Assembly: GCA_040219295.1 (NCBI GenBank)
Contig: JAVJST010000005.1
Location: 124,001 to 188,000 of the forward strand
Reading direction: 5' to 3'
From: JAVJST01 sp040219295
Lineage (GTDB): Bacteria; Pseudomonadota; Alphaproteobacteria; Rhodospirillales; Casp-alpha2
DNA length: 64,000 nucleotides
The position numbers and the translations under genes were made by a program. A model generated the notes under the pieces. It worked only from the letters and a program-made list of their open reading frames with translations, searched no databases and was not told the origin of the DNA. Below, piece by piece: positions 26,184 through 36,700 of this stretch. Numbering within the stretch: the stretch's first letter is position 1; each line of letters opens with the position of its first letter.

Positions 26184-27143
26184 ATGAACACCGGACTTTT
26201 TCGCCGTACGCTGGGGCTGTGCGCCGCCGTCGGCCTGATGGGCATCGTCAGCACGACGCCCGCTGCCGCCGTCGAGTCGACGGACCCCATCAAGCTGACC
26301 CTGCACGACTGGACGGGCCAGTATCTGACCACGAACATCATGGCCGAAGTCCTGAAGAAGGCCGGCTACAACGTCGAACTCGTTCAGGCCGACTACATCG
26401 CCCAGTTCGCGGGGCTTGAGTCCGGCGATCTGCATATTGCCATGGAAATGTGGGAAACCACCGGCAAGGACGCCATGGAGGCCTCTCTCGCGACCGGCAA
26501 GACCGTCGATCTCGGCGAGACCGGCATGGATGCCAAGGAAGAGTGGTGGTACCCGTCATACATGAAGGAACGGTGCCCGGGGTTGCCCGACTGGACGGTC
26601 CTGAACGACTGTGCCGAGGCCTTCTCGACGCCCGAAACCGCGCCCATGGGCCGGTATCTCGGCGGCCCGGTGACCTGGGGCGGATACGACGACGAGCGCG
26701 TCGAGGCGCTCGGCCTCAATTGGGAAGTCGTCCACGCGGGCACCGATGCGGCGTTGTTCGCCGAGCTGGAGTCCGCCTACCAGCGCAAGGCTCCGATCAT
26801 GCTGTGGGTCTATGCGCCGCACTGGGCGGTTGCCAAGTTCGACGGCGAGTGGGTCGAGTTCCCGACATACACCGACGAGTGCTACAACGACCCGTCTTGG
26901 GGCATCAATCCGAACATGGCCTACGACTGTGGCAAGCCGTTCGGCTGGATCAAGAAAGTCGGCTGGAAAGACGGTGAGAAGAAGTGGCCGGGCGCCTACA
27001 AGGCGGTGCGCGCCTTCCATGTCGACAATGCCGAGATGAGCGCCATGGTCGGCGAAGTCGACCTCGACGGCCGATCGGTCGAGGACGTCGTGGCCGATTG
27101 GATGAGCAGGAACGAGGCACGCTGGTCCAAGTGGATCCAGTAA
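26184..27143 (+). CDS. Glycine-betaine-type ABC transporter substrate-binding protein (ProX/OpuAC family)
   Basis: A protein of 319 residues with a signal peptide ending near ATPAAA-like TTPAAAVES. It carries the OpuAC-fold pattern with many Trp/Tyr, including HIAMEMWETTG and LWVYAPHW. Aromatic boxes of this kind bind quaternary ammonium groups. I start it at 26184, preceded by CAGGGAG. Substrate could be glycine betaine, dimethylglycine, choline or carnitine; the downstream demethylase favours a betaine or dimethylglycine. Confidence 0.9.
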   Translation: MNTGLFRRTLGLCAAVGLMGIVSTTPAAAVESTDPIKLTLHDWTGQYLTTNIMAEVLKKAGYNVELVQADYIAQFAGLESGDLHIAMEMWETTGKDAMEASLATGKTVDLGETGMDAKEEWWYPSYMKERCPGLPDWTVLNDCAEAFSTPETAPMGRYLGGPVTWGGYDDERVEALGLNWEVVHAGTDAALFAELESAYQRKAPIMLWVYAPHWAVAKFDGEWVEFPTYTDECYNDPSWGINPNMAYDCGKPFGWIKKVGWKDGEKKWPGAYKAVRAFHVDNAEMSAMVGEVDLDGRSVEDVVADWMSRNEARWSKWIQ

Positions 27144-27301
27144 AGGTTCTCCCAGCGGGGTGAGGGGCGGCAATCGGGAAAGCGCTGCCCTTCATTCCCC
27201 ACCTCGAACTTACTAGTCCGTGGTCGGATACATCGGGCAGCGGAAGCGCCGGTCATGCGGCCGGCAACGGATCGGTTTGCCCGCGACAATCGGTGGACAC
27301 C

Positions 27302-28330
27302 ATGGACAAGCCCGTAAAACTCTCGTGCCGTGCGGTTTGGAAAGTGTTCGGTGACCGGCCCGAGAAGCTGTTTGCCGGTGGCCGGACGCCGACCGGCGAA
27401 GAACTCGCGGCTGGCGGTTTCATCGGCGCCGTGCGCGATGCCTCGATCGATGTTCATGAGGGCGAAATCTTCGTCATCATGGGACTGTCGGGATCGGGGA
27501 AGTCTACGCTGGTCCGCTGCCTTACCCGGCTGATCGAGCCGACCGCCGGCGAGGTCCTGTTCGACGCCCAGGACCTGATGAAGGCCAGCGAGAGGGAACT
27601 CACCGAAATGCGCCGGCACAAGATGGGCATGGTGTTCCAGCATTTCGCCCTGCTGCCGCACCGGACCGTGCTCGGCAACGTGGCATTTCCGCTCGAGATT
27701 CAGGGCGTCGACCGCCGGACCCGGGAAGAACGGGCACTCCAGGTGATCGAACTGGTCGGCTTGGCCGGCAGGGAGGGTTACTATCCGCGCGAACTGTCCG
27801 GCGGCCAGCAGCAACGGGTCGGCATCGCCCGGTCGCTGGCGGTCGAGCCCGACGTCTGGTTTCTCGATGAGCCGTTCTCGGCACTTGATCCGCTGATTCG
27901 CCGCGAAATGCAGGACGAGTTCCTGCGCCTCCAAAGCGTGCTGCACAAGACCATCGTCTTCATCACCCACGACTTCGACGAGGCCATCCGGCTCGCCGAT
28001 CGCATCGCCATCATGAAGGACGGCGAAATCATCCAGATTGGCTCTCCGGAGCAGCTCGTGCTTGCCCCGGCCACGAACTACGTGCGCGAGTTCACCCAGG
28101 GTATCCCGCGCGCCAAGGTGCTGAGCGCCGGCGCCGTGATGTCGCCGCCGTCGGGCGGACCTTACGCCGAAACGATCGAACGCAGCGTCCGGATCGACCA
28201 GCTGATCACGCGAGCCGCCGACATGGAGAAGGGCGCGGCGTTCGCGGTCGTCGACTCCGAAGGCCGGACCGTTGGAGAACTGCGCCGTGACGTCGTGTTC
28301 GCGACCCTGGTCGACGGGGATGCGTCGTGA
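27302..28330 (+). CDS. Glycine-betaine/proline-type ABC transporter ATPase (ProV family)
   Basis: A protein of 342 residues. It has Walker A GLSGSGKSTLVRC, signature LSGGQQQRVGIARSLA and Walker B DVWFLDEPFSALD, with His of the switch in FITHDFDE. An inserted loop after the first strand (PEKLFAGGRTPTGEELAAGG) is typical of ProV/OpuAA. The C-terminus lacks a complete tandem CBS pair. ATG 27302 follows GGTGGA; a GTG three codons earlier is possible. The stop overlaps the permease start (GTGA). Confidence 0.93.
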   Translation: MDKPVKLSCRAVWKVFGDRPEKLFAGGRTPTGEELAAGGFIGAVRDASIDVHEGEIFVIMGLSGSGKSTLVRCLTRLIEPTAGEVLFDAQDLMKASERELTEMRRHKMGMVFQHFALLPHRTVLGNVAFPLEIQGVDRRTREERALQVIELVGLAGREGYYPRELSGGQQQRVGIARSLAVEPDVWFLDEPFSALDPLIRREMQDEFLRLQSVLHKTIVFITHDFDEAIRLADRIAIMKDGEIIQIGSPEQLVLAPATNYVREFTQGIPRAKVLSAGAVMSPPSGGPYAETIERSVRIDQLITRAADMEKGAAFAVVDSEGRTVGELRRDVVFATLVDGDAS

Positions 28331-30330
28331 CGGCGGCATCTCCGGCGCTGGCTATGGGCCGCGTGCGGCTCAATCCGTGGCTTCTCGCGTGGCTCGGTGT
28401 ACTGGCCGCAACCGCGGTGCTCTATCTGTTCGAGGACCGGATTCCTTGGGCGTTCAAGTATCCGAGGGAAGCCGTGCTGCCGCTGCGGTTCTGGATCAGC
28501 GACTTCATGAAGTGGCTGCTCGACGGTTTCGACCTCGGCCTGTTCACCTTCAGGGAACTAACGCGTTCGATCGCGTGGCTCATCGAGCAGCCCTACGGCA
28601 TCGTCAAGAGCCTGCTTTCCACCGGATTCCTCGAAGGACAGGGCAGCTACGCGGTTCAGGTTTTTCCGCGCGTCTCGTGGCTCGCCCTGCTGGTCGGCGT
28701 CGTGCTGCTCGGACGTTACGCCAAGGACTGGAAGCTCGCCGCCCTCGCCGGTGTCTGTTTTCTCTATCTGGCGCTGTTCGACCAGTGGGACAGCGCGATG
28801 GTAACGCTGTCCTCGATCATGATCGCGGTGCCGTTCGGCGTCGCCGGTGGCCTCGTTCTCGGTATTGCCGGCCACAAGTCTCAGCGGTTCCAACTCGTCC
28901 TGACTCCGGTCCTCGACCTGATGCAGACCGTGCCCGTGTTCGCCTATCTGGTTCCGGTACTGATCCTGTTCGGTTTCGGTCCGGTCGCGGCGATGATCGC
29001 GACGATCATCTACGCCATGCCACCCATGGTGCGGGTCACCATGCTGGCGCTGCAGCAGGTACCGGAGGAGGTCAACGAGGCCGGACGAATGACCGGCTGC
29101 AGCGCGGCCCAGCTGTTGTGGAAGGTGCAGATTCCGTCCGCAACGCACACCCTGATGGTCGGCGTCAACCAGGTCATCATGCTATCGCTCAACATGGTCA
29201 TTATCGCCTCGATGATCGGTGCCGGCGGGCTCGGCTTCGACGTGCTCAATGCGCTGAAGCGCCTGCAGATTGGCGAGGGCATCGAGGCCGGATTGGCGAT
29301 CACGCTGCTCGCCATCGCCATGGACCGGGTCAGCCAGGCCTACGCCCGCCGGCCGCCGCCCGACCACACGGTGCCAAGCGGCACCTGGCTGCAGCGCCAT
29401 CCGTATATCTCGATCTTTGCGCTGACCGTTGCAATCACCTGGATCCTGGGCCTTTTCATCCCGGCCATGGACGCGGTGCCGGAGCCCCTGACCGTCACCA
29501 CCGGATCGTTCTGGGGCGATGTCGTGAAGTACATCAACATCAATTTCTTCGAGCAACTCGATGCGGTGAAGAACTTCGTGCTGCTCAACCTCATGGTGCC
29601 TTTCAAGAGAATGCTTCTGTCGCTGCCGTGGGTTGCCGTCGCCGGAATCGTGGCGCTGGCCGGCTACCAGCTCGGTGGCTGGCGCCTGGCGATGTTGACC
29701 GGCCTGATGGTGGTGTTCATCGCGGCGGTCGGCCTATGGTCGAAGGCCATGGTGACCGTATACCTGTGCGGTTTGTCGGTGCTGATTGCGGCGTCGATCG
29801 GTATCCCGATCGGCATCGCCGCGGCCGGCAACGAACGGCTGCATCGCATTGTCGGCGCCACGATCGACACCTTGCAGACGCTCCCCAGTTTCGTCTACCT
29901 GATGCCGGTGGTGATGCTGTTCCGGGTCGGGGATTTCGCCGCCATGCTGGCGGTGATCGCGTACTGCATCGTGCCGGCGATCCGCTACACCGATCACGGC
30001 ATCCGCAACGTGCCGCCTCATCTCATCGAGGCGTCGCGCCAGGCCGGCTGCACCAGATCGCAGATGTTGTGGAAGGTGCAGTTGCCGATCGCACTGCCGG
30101 AAATCATGCTCGGCATTAACCAGACCATCATGATGGCGCTTTCGATGCTGGTCATTACCGCGCTGGTCGGCACCCGCGAACTGGGCCAGGAGGTCTACAT
30201 CGCGCTGACCAAGGCAGACACCGGACGCGGTCTGGTCGCCGGCGTCTGCGTCGCCTTCATCGCGATCATCGCCGACCGCTTGATCGGCGCCTGGGCGCGC
30301 CGTCGCAAACAGCAACTGGGACTGGAGTAA
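28327..30330 (+). CDS. Double-length ABC permease, two fused ProW-type domains
   Basis: A protein of 667 residues carrying two complete binding-protein-dependent permease domains. Each has its own EAA loop: NEAGRMTGCSAAQLLWKVQI near 255 and IEASRQAGCTRSQMLWKVQL near 570. The two halves align with each other around these loops, showing an internal duplication. A single polypeptide can thus replace the usual homodimer. It uses a GTG start overlapping the ATPase stop. Confidence 0.93.
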   Translation: MTAASPALAMGRVRLNPWLLAWLGVLAATAVLYLFEDRIPWAFKYPREAVLPLRFWISDFMKWLLDGFDLGLFTFRELTRSIAWLIEQPYGIVKSLLSTGFLEGQGSYAVQVFPRVSWLALLVGVVLLGRYAKDWKLAALAGVCFLYLALFDQWDSAMVTLSSIMIAVPFGVAGGLVLGIAGHKSQRFQLVLTPVLDLMQTVPVFAYLVPVLILFGFGPVAAMIATIIYAMPPMVRVTMLALQQVPEEVNEAGRMTGCSAAQLLWKVQIPSATHTLMVGVNQVIMLSLNMVIIASMIGAGGLGFDVLNALKRLQIGEGIEAGLAITLLAIAMDRVSQAYARRPPPDHTVPSGTWLQRHPYISIFALTVAITWILGLFIPAMDAVPEPLTVTTGSFWGDVVKYININFFEQLDAVKNFVLLNLMVPFKRMLLSLPWVAVAGIVALAGYQLGGWRLAMLTGLMVVFIAAVGLWSKAMVTVYLCGLSVLIAASIGIPIGIAAAGNERLHRIVGATIDTLQTLPSFVYLMPVVMLFRVGDFAAMLAVIAYCIVPAIRYTDHGIRNVPPHLIEASRQAGCTRSQMLWKVQLPIALPEIMLGINQTIMMALSMLVITALVGTRELGQEVYIALTKADTGRGLVAGVCVAFIAIIADRLIGAWARRRKQQLGLE

Positions 30331-30339
30331 TGATCAGAC

Positions 30340-31230
30340 ATGGCAGTTGACGTTCAAGCAGAGATGGATCGGGTTCGCGGGCTGCCGTGCTGGCAGGGCG
30401 ACATTGATATCGCGGTTTTGAGCGGCGGGCTCAGCAACCTCAACTTCACCGTCGTCGACGGTGGCAGGCGTTTCGTTGTCCGCATGGTGGGCGGCGACGA
30501 GCCGATTCACAACGTCATGCGGTTCAACGAGGTTTCCGGCCTCAACGCGGCCCATGCCGTCGGACTGACGCCGGCCCTGGTTTATGGCGAGCCCGGCGTA
30601 ATGGTGGTCGACTTCATAGACGGCAAGACTTACGAAGCCGGGGACGTCGCTGACACCGATAACCTGAACAGGATCATCGGTGCGGTTCGGACGCTTCACG
30701 AACAGGCCAAGGATCACGTCTTCGGGCCGTGTCTCGGGTTCTGGGTTTTCCGTGTCCACCGCAGCTACGCCAACCTGCTTCGCGAAGGCAACAGCCGCAT
30801 GCTGCCGCAGCTCGACCGCTTCATGGCCATCAGCGACGAGCTTGAGGCCGCCGTTGGCCCGGTGACGGTCACGTTCTGTCACAACGACCTGCTGTGCGCC
30901 AACTTCATTGATGACAGTGAGAACGTCTGGATCATCGACTGGGAGCACTGCGGCTACGGAGCGCGGCTGTTCGATCTCGCCAATATCGCATCGAACGCGC
31001 AACTGACCGAGGACACCGAGCGCGCGATGCTTGAATCGTACTACGGTTTCGCGCCGGACGCGACGCGGTGGCGTCGTTACAAGGCGTTTCGCGCCGGTTC
31101 CCATCTGCGTGAGGCGATGTGGAGCATGGCGTCGGAAATCCACCTCGACCTCGATATCGACTATGTCGCCTACACTCAGGAAAACCTCGACGCGTTTGAG
31201 GTCGCCTATCAGGAGTTCAAGAAGTTATGA
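30340..31230 (+). CDS. Choline-kinase-like phosphotransferase (APH/ChoK fold)
   Basis: A protein of 296 residues. It has the Gly-rich loop SGGLSNLNF (28-36), an ATP-contacting VVRM, the catalytic Brenner motif HNDLLCAN (His181-Asn-Asp, Asn188) and metal-binding Asp200 in IIDWEHCGYG. These match choline/ethanolamine kinases more than aminoglycoside kinases. It overlaps the next gene by ATGA. A kinase inside a betaine-demethylation operon suggests it phosphorylates an amino alcohol or a related intermediate, but this is inference. Confidence 0.85.
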   Translation: MAVDVQAEMDRVRGLPCWQGDIDIAVLSGGLSNLNFTVVDGGRRFVVRMVGGDEPIHNVMRFNEVSGLNAAHAVGLTPALVYGEPGVMVVDFIDGKTYEAGDVADTDNLNRIIGAVRTLHEQAKDHVFGPCLGFWVFRVHRSYANLLREGNSRMLPQLDRFMAISDELEAAVGPVTVTFCHNDLLCANFIDDSENVWIIDWEHCGYGARLFDLANIASNAQLTEDTERAMLESYYGFAPDATRWRRYKAFRAGSHLREAMWSMASEIHLDLDIDYVAYTQENLDAFEVAYQEFKKL

Positions 31231-33680
31231 CCGGGACAGAGAATTTCCCGACCCATGCCCGGGTCGTTGTCATCGGCGGCGGCATCATCGGGTGCTCGAC
31301 GGCCTATCATCTCGCCCAACAAGGATGGAAGGACGTTGTACTGCTGGAACGTGCCAAGCTGACCAGCGGCTCGACGTTCCATGCTGCCGGGTTGGTCGGC
31401 CAATTGCGCTCGAACGCCAACGTTACCCAGCTTCTCAAGTACAGCGTTGAACTCTACGACCGCCTTGAGGCCGAGACCGGACAGGCGACCGGATGGAAAA
31501 TGAGCGGTTGTTTGCGGCTCGCGACCAACGACCAGCGGATGATCGACTACAAGCGTCAGGCGACGACGGCGCGCAGTTTCGGGCTCGACATGGAGATCCT
31601 GTCGCCGAAGGAATGTATCGATCTCTGGCCCATCATGGACGGCAGCGATCTTGCCGGCGGCTGCTTCATGCCGACCGACGGTCAGGCTAATCCGTCGGAC
31701 ATCACCCAGGCGCTGGCACGGGGCGCGCGCCGGGGCGGGGTGCGGATCATCGAGGACTGCGCCGTCACCGCCGTCCGCATCGACAATGGCCGCGCCGTCG
31801 GCGTGACGACCGAACAGGGCGACATCGCCTGCGAGATCGTTGTCAACTGCGGCGGCCAGTGGGCACGCGAGGTCGGGGCGCTCGCCGGAGTCAACGTGCC
31901 GTTGGTTTCCGTACAGCACCAGTACATGGTGACGGAGCCGTTCGACGGCGTCGAGCGCGACATGCCGACCATCCGCGACCCGGACCGGCGGATCTATTTC
32001 AAGGAGGAGGTCGGCGGCATCGTCGCAGGTGTCTACGAGCCGAACCCCGTCCCTTGGGCCGTCGACGGCATCCCGCAGGGCTTCCACTTCAGCTTGCTGG
32101 AGTCAGACTGGGATCATTTCGAGCCGGCGATCGAGGCTTGCATCGAACGGGTTCCGGCGCTCGAGCATGCCGGCATCAAGCAGCTCATCAACGGACCCGA
32201 GTCGTTCACGCCGGACGGCAACTTCATCCTCGGCGAGGCGCCCGAGGTTGCCGGTTTCTATGTCGGGGCCGGTTTCAATGCGTTCGGTATCGCCTCGGGG
32301 GGCGGGGCGGGACGGGCACTGGCAGAGTGGATCGTTGCAGGCGAACCCCCGATGGACCTGGGGCCCGTCGACATTCGGCGGTTCGGTCCGCATCATGGCG
32401 ACATCGACTGGGTCCGAAACCGAACACTGGAACTATACGGCAAGCACTACACCCTGCCTTGGCCGTTCGAAGAGCACGAATCGGGGCGGCCCTACAGGAC
32501 CTCTCAACTCTACGGACGCCTGACGGAGCAGGGGGCCTGTTTCGGCGAGAAAATGAGCTGGGAACGCCCCAACTGGTTCGCGCCGAGCGGCGTCGAACCG
32601 AAGGACGACTATTCTTTTGGCCGGCAGAACTGGTTCAGGCACGTCGGCGAGGAACACCGCGCGGTTCGCGAGCGCGCCGGCCTGTTCGACCAGTCGTCGT
32701 TCGCCAAGGCCGAAGTGAGCGGTCGCGACGCCGAGAAGGCCCTGTCGTGGATTTGCGCCAACAACGTGGCCAAGCCGGCCGGCCGGGTGACCTATACGCA
32801 GATGCTGAACCAGCGCGGCGGCATCGAGTGCGACCTGACGGTCGCGCGCTTTGCCGACGACCTGTTCTACATCGTCACCGGCACCGGGTTCCGGACCCAC
32901 GACTTCACGTGGATTCGCCGCAACATTCCGGGCGACTGCGATGCCGAACTCGTCGACGTGACGGACGACCGTTTCACCCTTTCGCTTATGGGGCCCCGGT
33001 CGCGCGACATCCTGTCGGCGGTTACCGGTGATGACGTCTCCGACGCGGCTTTCCCTTTCGGCCACTGCCGCGAGATTTCGATCGCCGGCGCGTCGGTTCG
33101 CGCCCTTCGGATCACCTATGCCGGCGAGCTCGGCTGGGAACTGCATGGCCTCAAGAGCGACGCACTGGCTGTATACGACGCGTTAATGGCGGCGGGCCGG
33201 GAACATGGGCTCACCAACGCCGGATACCGCGCCATCGAGTCGCTGCGTCTCGAAAAGGGTTACCGGGCGTGGGGCGCCGACATCGGTCCCGACTATTCCC
33301 CGTTCGAGGCCGGCCTCGGCTGGGCGGTGAAGCTCAAGAGCAATACGCCGTTCCTCGGCCGCGACGCGGCGGCGGCAAAGTCCAGCGGGCCGCGTAACAA
33401 ATTGCTGGCGTGCTTCACGGTCGACGATGTGGAGACAGTGCTGCTGGGCCGCGAGACGATCTACCGCAACGGCGAGCGCGCCGGCTGGCTCTCAAGTGCG
33501 GGTTGGGGTTATACGGTGGGAAAGAACATCGGATTCGGCTACGTCAGAAATCCGGACGGTGTCGACGAAGATTACGTGTTGTCGGGTTCCTACGAACTCG
33601 AGGTCGCGACCGAGCGGGTGCCCTGTAGCGTCCATCTTGAACCGCTCTACGATCCGACGAGTTCGCGGGTCCGCGGATGA
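31227..33680 (+). CDS. Dimethylglycine/sarcosine dehydrogenase-type flavoprotein with GcvT domain
   Basis: A protein of 817 residues. The N-terminal DAO/FAD domain has the dinucleotide motif IGGGIIGCSTAYHLA (17-31). His52 in GSTFHAAGL matches the His that carries covalent FAD in DMGDH and SARDH. The C-terminal half (about 430-817) is the aminomethyltransferase GcvT fold with VTYTQMLNQRGGIECDLTV and RLEKGYRAWG, which passes formaldehyde equivalents to tetrahydrofolate. Expected reaction: oxidative N-demethylation of dimethylglycine or sarcosine. It closes the operon. Confidence 0.92.
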   Translation: MTGTENFPTHARVVVIGGGIIGCSTAYHLAQQGWKDVVLLERAKLTSGSTFHAAGLVGQLRSNANVTQLLKYSVELYDRLEAETGQATGWKMSGCLRLATNDQRMIDYKRQATTARSFGLDMEILSPKECIDLWPIMDGSDLAGGCFMPTDGQANPSDITQALARGARRGGVRIIEDCAVTAVRIDNGRAVGVTTEQGDIACEIVVNCGGQWAREVGALAGVNVPLVSVQHQYMVTEPFDGVERDMPTIRDPDRRIYFKEEVGGIVAGVYEPNPVPWAVDGIPQGFHFSLLESDWDHFEPAIEACIERVPALEHAGIKQLINGPESFTPDGNFILGEAPEVAGFYVGAGFNAFGIASGGGAGRALAEWIVAGEPPMDLGPVDIRRFGPHHGDIDWVRNRTLELYGKHYTLPWPFEEHESGRPYRTSQLYGRLTEQGACFGEKMSWERPNWFAPSGVEPKDDYSFGRQNWFRHVGEEHRAVRERAGLFDQSSFAKAEVSGRDAEKALSWICANNVAKPAGRVTYTQMLNQRGGIECDLTVARFADDLFYIVTGTGFRTHDFTWIRRNIPGDCDAELVDVTDDRFTLSLMGPRSRDILSAVTGDDVSDAAFPFGHCREISIAGASVRALRITYAGELGWELHGLKSDALAVYDALMAAGREHGLTNAGYRAIESLRLEKGYRAWGADIGPDYSPFEAGLGWAVKLKSNTPFLGRDAAAAKSSGPRNKLLACFTVDDVETVLLGRETIYRNGERAGWLSSAGWGYTVGKNIGFGYVRNPDGVDEDYVLSGSYELEVATERVPCSVHLEPLYDPTSSRVRG

Positions 33681-33776
33681 TCGACTAGGCGTTTCGATTG
33701 GGCTTCAGCTTCGGTTCCGCAAGTGATAACTCCCGACGAAAGCCGGCTTGCCTGCGCCGTTTTCGAAACCCTTCAG

Positions 33777-36700
33777 TCAGCCCGGCGCTTCGCTGTCCAG
33801 CCGGGCGTTGCTGAGCACCATCGCCCGGGGACCGTCGGTCCACAGCAGAACGCAGGCGATTTCACGACCCGGGTAGACCGTCGCCAGCGCGGTCCGGTAT
33901 GCCGCCATCTGGCGGATGTAAACGGCCGGCACGTCGGTCTCGTCGGTCGGCGGCGGCCGGTTGGTCTTGTAATCGATGATCGTTACCCGCTCGTCGGTCA
34001 CGACCAGCCGGTCGACCTGGCCGGCAATGGCGCGCCTCGCCCCCTCGATTTCCACTAGACCGGCGATCGGCACCTCGGCGAGGCTTTCCGGCCCGAAGGC
34101 ATCGGCGAACGCCGGTTCGCGGAGAACCGCGAGTGTTTCGTCGCGAACCGCATCGCGCTGTGCGTCGTCCAGATCGGACGCGGCGACCGCGAGCCAGGCC
34201 GTCGCCGCGCGTTCCCACTCGGCTGCGTCGATGTCGGGCAGGGTCTGCAACAGTCGGTGGATCAGGCGTCCGCGCCGGAAACGCGACATGTCGTCACCGG
34301 CGAACGGCGACAGCGCGGCGGGATCGTCATCCGCGGGCCGCGACGGCGTCAGCGGATCCGGCGGGTCCGTTTCCGGCGCCGGTTCCAAGGTCATCCAGGG
34401 TTCGGCCTTGAGATCGGGCGGCGCCGCGCGGTCTTCGGTTCCGTCCGGACGCGGTTCCGCAACCTGCGGCGAGGTAACCCGCAGGCCCTCACCACCCGGC
34501 GCATCGAACGGTTCGTTGCCGGCCATTTCCTCGAGTGCCGGCCGGATCAACTCGTACCATGACCCTTCCTTGCGGCCGTGGTCCTTGCCTTTCGGTTTCC
34601 TGGCCCGTTCCCAGCCGGCGACGTGTAGTTGATCGCGGGCCCGCGTCATGGCGACGTAGAGCAGGCGGTGGTTCTCCGCCTGGCGGTCGGCGAGCGCGCG
34701 GTCGCGCAATTCGGTCACGATCTCGGTGTGGTTCTCCTTCGCGCCGGGCCAGATCGGCAGCGCCGTGGCGCCGTTCCCGAGCCAATAGATCGCCGGCAGG
34801 TTTCGCGTCGTATTGTCACCGCAGGTATCGGGCAGGATGACGATTGGCGCTTCCAGCCCCTTGGCGCCGTGCACGGTCATGACGCGAACCGCCCTGTGAA
34901 CGACCTCCATGTCGCGCTTGATTTCTGTACCGCCCGAAGCCGCCCACTGCAGGAAGCCTTGCAGCGACGGCGCGTGATCGCGCTCGTACATCAAGGCCTG
35001 GCCGAGGAACTCGTCGATCGGATCTGCGACTTCGATCCCGAGCCGTGCGTAGAGCGCGTGGCGGCCCCGTCCCGCACCGAGAAGGGTGGAGAAGAACTCG
35101 AACGGCGGCACGGTGTCGGCGGCCGCGCGCAGTCCCCTGATCACGGCATGCGCAGGCGCCCATGGCGGTTCGCCGCCGCGCGCGCGGGCCTCGAGCGCCG
35201 GCCACAGGCTGCCGGGTGCCGGATCGTCCCCGCGGTCCCGCGCCAGTTCATAGAGCTCTTCCTCGCTGAGGCCGACAAACGGGCCCTTGAGGACAACGGC
35301 GAGCGACAAGTCATCGTCGATCAGCATCGCCGTCGCGGCTGCGGCCATCAGGTCCATGACCGCCATCTGTTCCGCCAGTTTCATGCGGTCACTGCCCGCG
35401 ACGGGGATGCCTTTGCGCTTCAGCTGCTTGACCATCTCCTCGGCGAACTGCGACCGCCGCTCGACGAGAATCATGACGTCGCCCGCGTCGATCGGGCGGC
35501 CGAGAGCCGGAAGCTCGGCCTGTTCGGCGATCCAGCGGCTGATCGTCCCGGCAACCCGTTCCGCGGTCTGCGCCAGCGGGCTTTGCGCCCTGACGCCGTC
35601 GAGCGGTTGCCAGGGACTCTTCGCTCCCTCCTCAGGCCGTTCGATCGCCGGCCATAGCGCGACACTGCCGGCGTCAGCGTGCCGGTAAGGCTGGTGACGG
35701 ATCGCGGATCCGCTTGGCACCACGCCTTCGCGCGCCGGTTCCCGGGCGAACACCGTATCGACGGCCCCGAGAACAGGCGCGGTCGAGCGAAACGACTGGA
35801 TAAGATCGACCCGTTCGAGTGCCTTTCCGGCAGCGTCGGCGCGTTCCCCAAACCATTCCCGCGCAGCCGAGAAACCGGCCGGGTCGGCGCCCTGAAAGCT
35901 GTAGATCGACTGTTTCTCGTCGCCGACCGCGAAGACGGAGCGGTCGGGCGGTTCGCTCTCGGGGCGGTCAGCGCCTTCGTCCCGGGTTCCGAGGCCCGCG
36001 AACATCTCGATGCACAGCCGCTTGATGATCTCCCATTGTGGCGGGCTGGTGTCCTGCGCCTCGTCGACCAGGACATGGTCGATGCCGTTATCGAGTTTGT
36101 AATGAACCCAGGCGACCGCGGGTTCGTTTTCCAGCAGCGCCAGGGCCTTGATGATCAGATCGTCGTAGTCGAGCGCAGCCCGAGCGGTCTTCAGACGTTC
36201 GTACTCGTTGAGGATCGCCCAGCCGATGCGGACCAGGTGGGCGGTGCCCGTCGCTGTGCGCACGGCGCGAAGCCGCTGCCCCGTCGCGACGATCCGGTCC
36301 TGTTCGTCGTGGACGATGCGGTCGACGTCGGGCCGCGCCTCCTTGGTGGCGACACTGATCAGCCCTCTGTCGGCCCGCGCCGTACCGGCCCCGGTAACGA
36401 ACACGTCGCAGTAGGCCGCCCAGTGTTCGGCCGCGCGTTCACGCGGACTGGCCCGCAACCAGCCCGTGATGGTGATTGCATGGTCCCGCTCGGTCTTGTT
36501 GCCGTCGGCCAGGGCTTCGGCGGCGTCCCGCAAACAATCGCCGTCGAAAGCCGCATCCGCGCAGGCGGCGCTGATCACACTGTCTTCGGTGTCGCTTCGG
36601 TCCACGCCAAGGGCCGTGAAGACTGACCCGATGACACCCTCAACGCCGCCGTGGGCGGCGACGGCGAGCGACATCGCGACCCGTTCGCTCAGGAGCTCCC

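Noticed and set aside
30340..31230. Displaced amgK
   Set aside because: The motifs (GGLSNLNF, HNDLLCAN, IDWEHCGYG) match choline-kinase-type enzymes better than AmgK, and it is embedded in the betaine operon.
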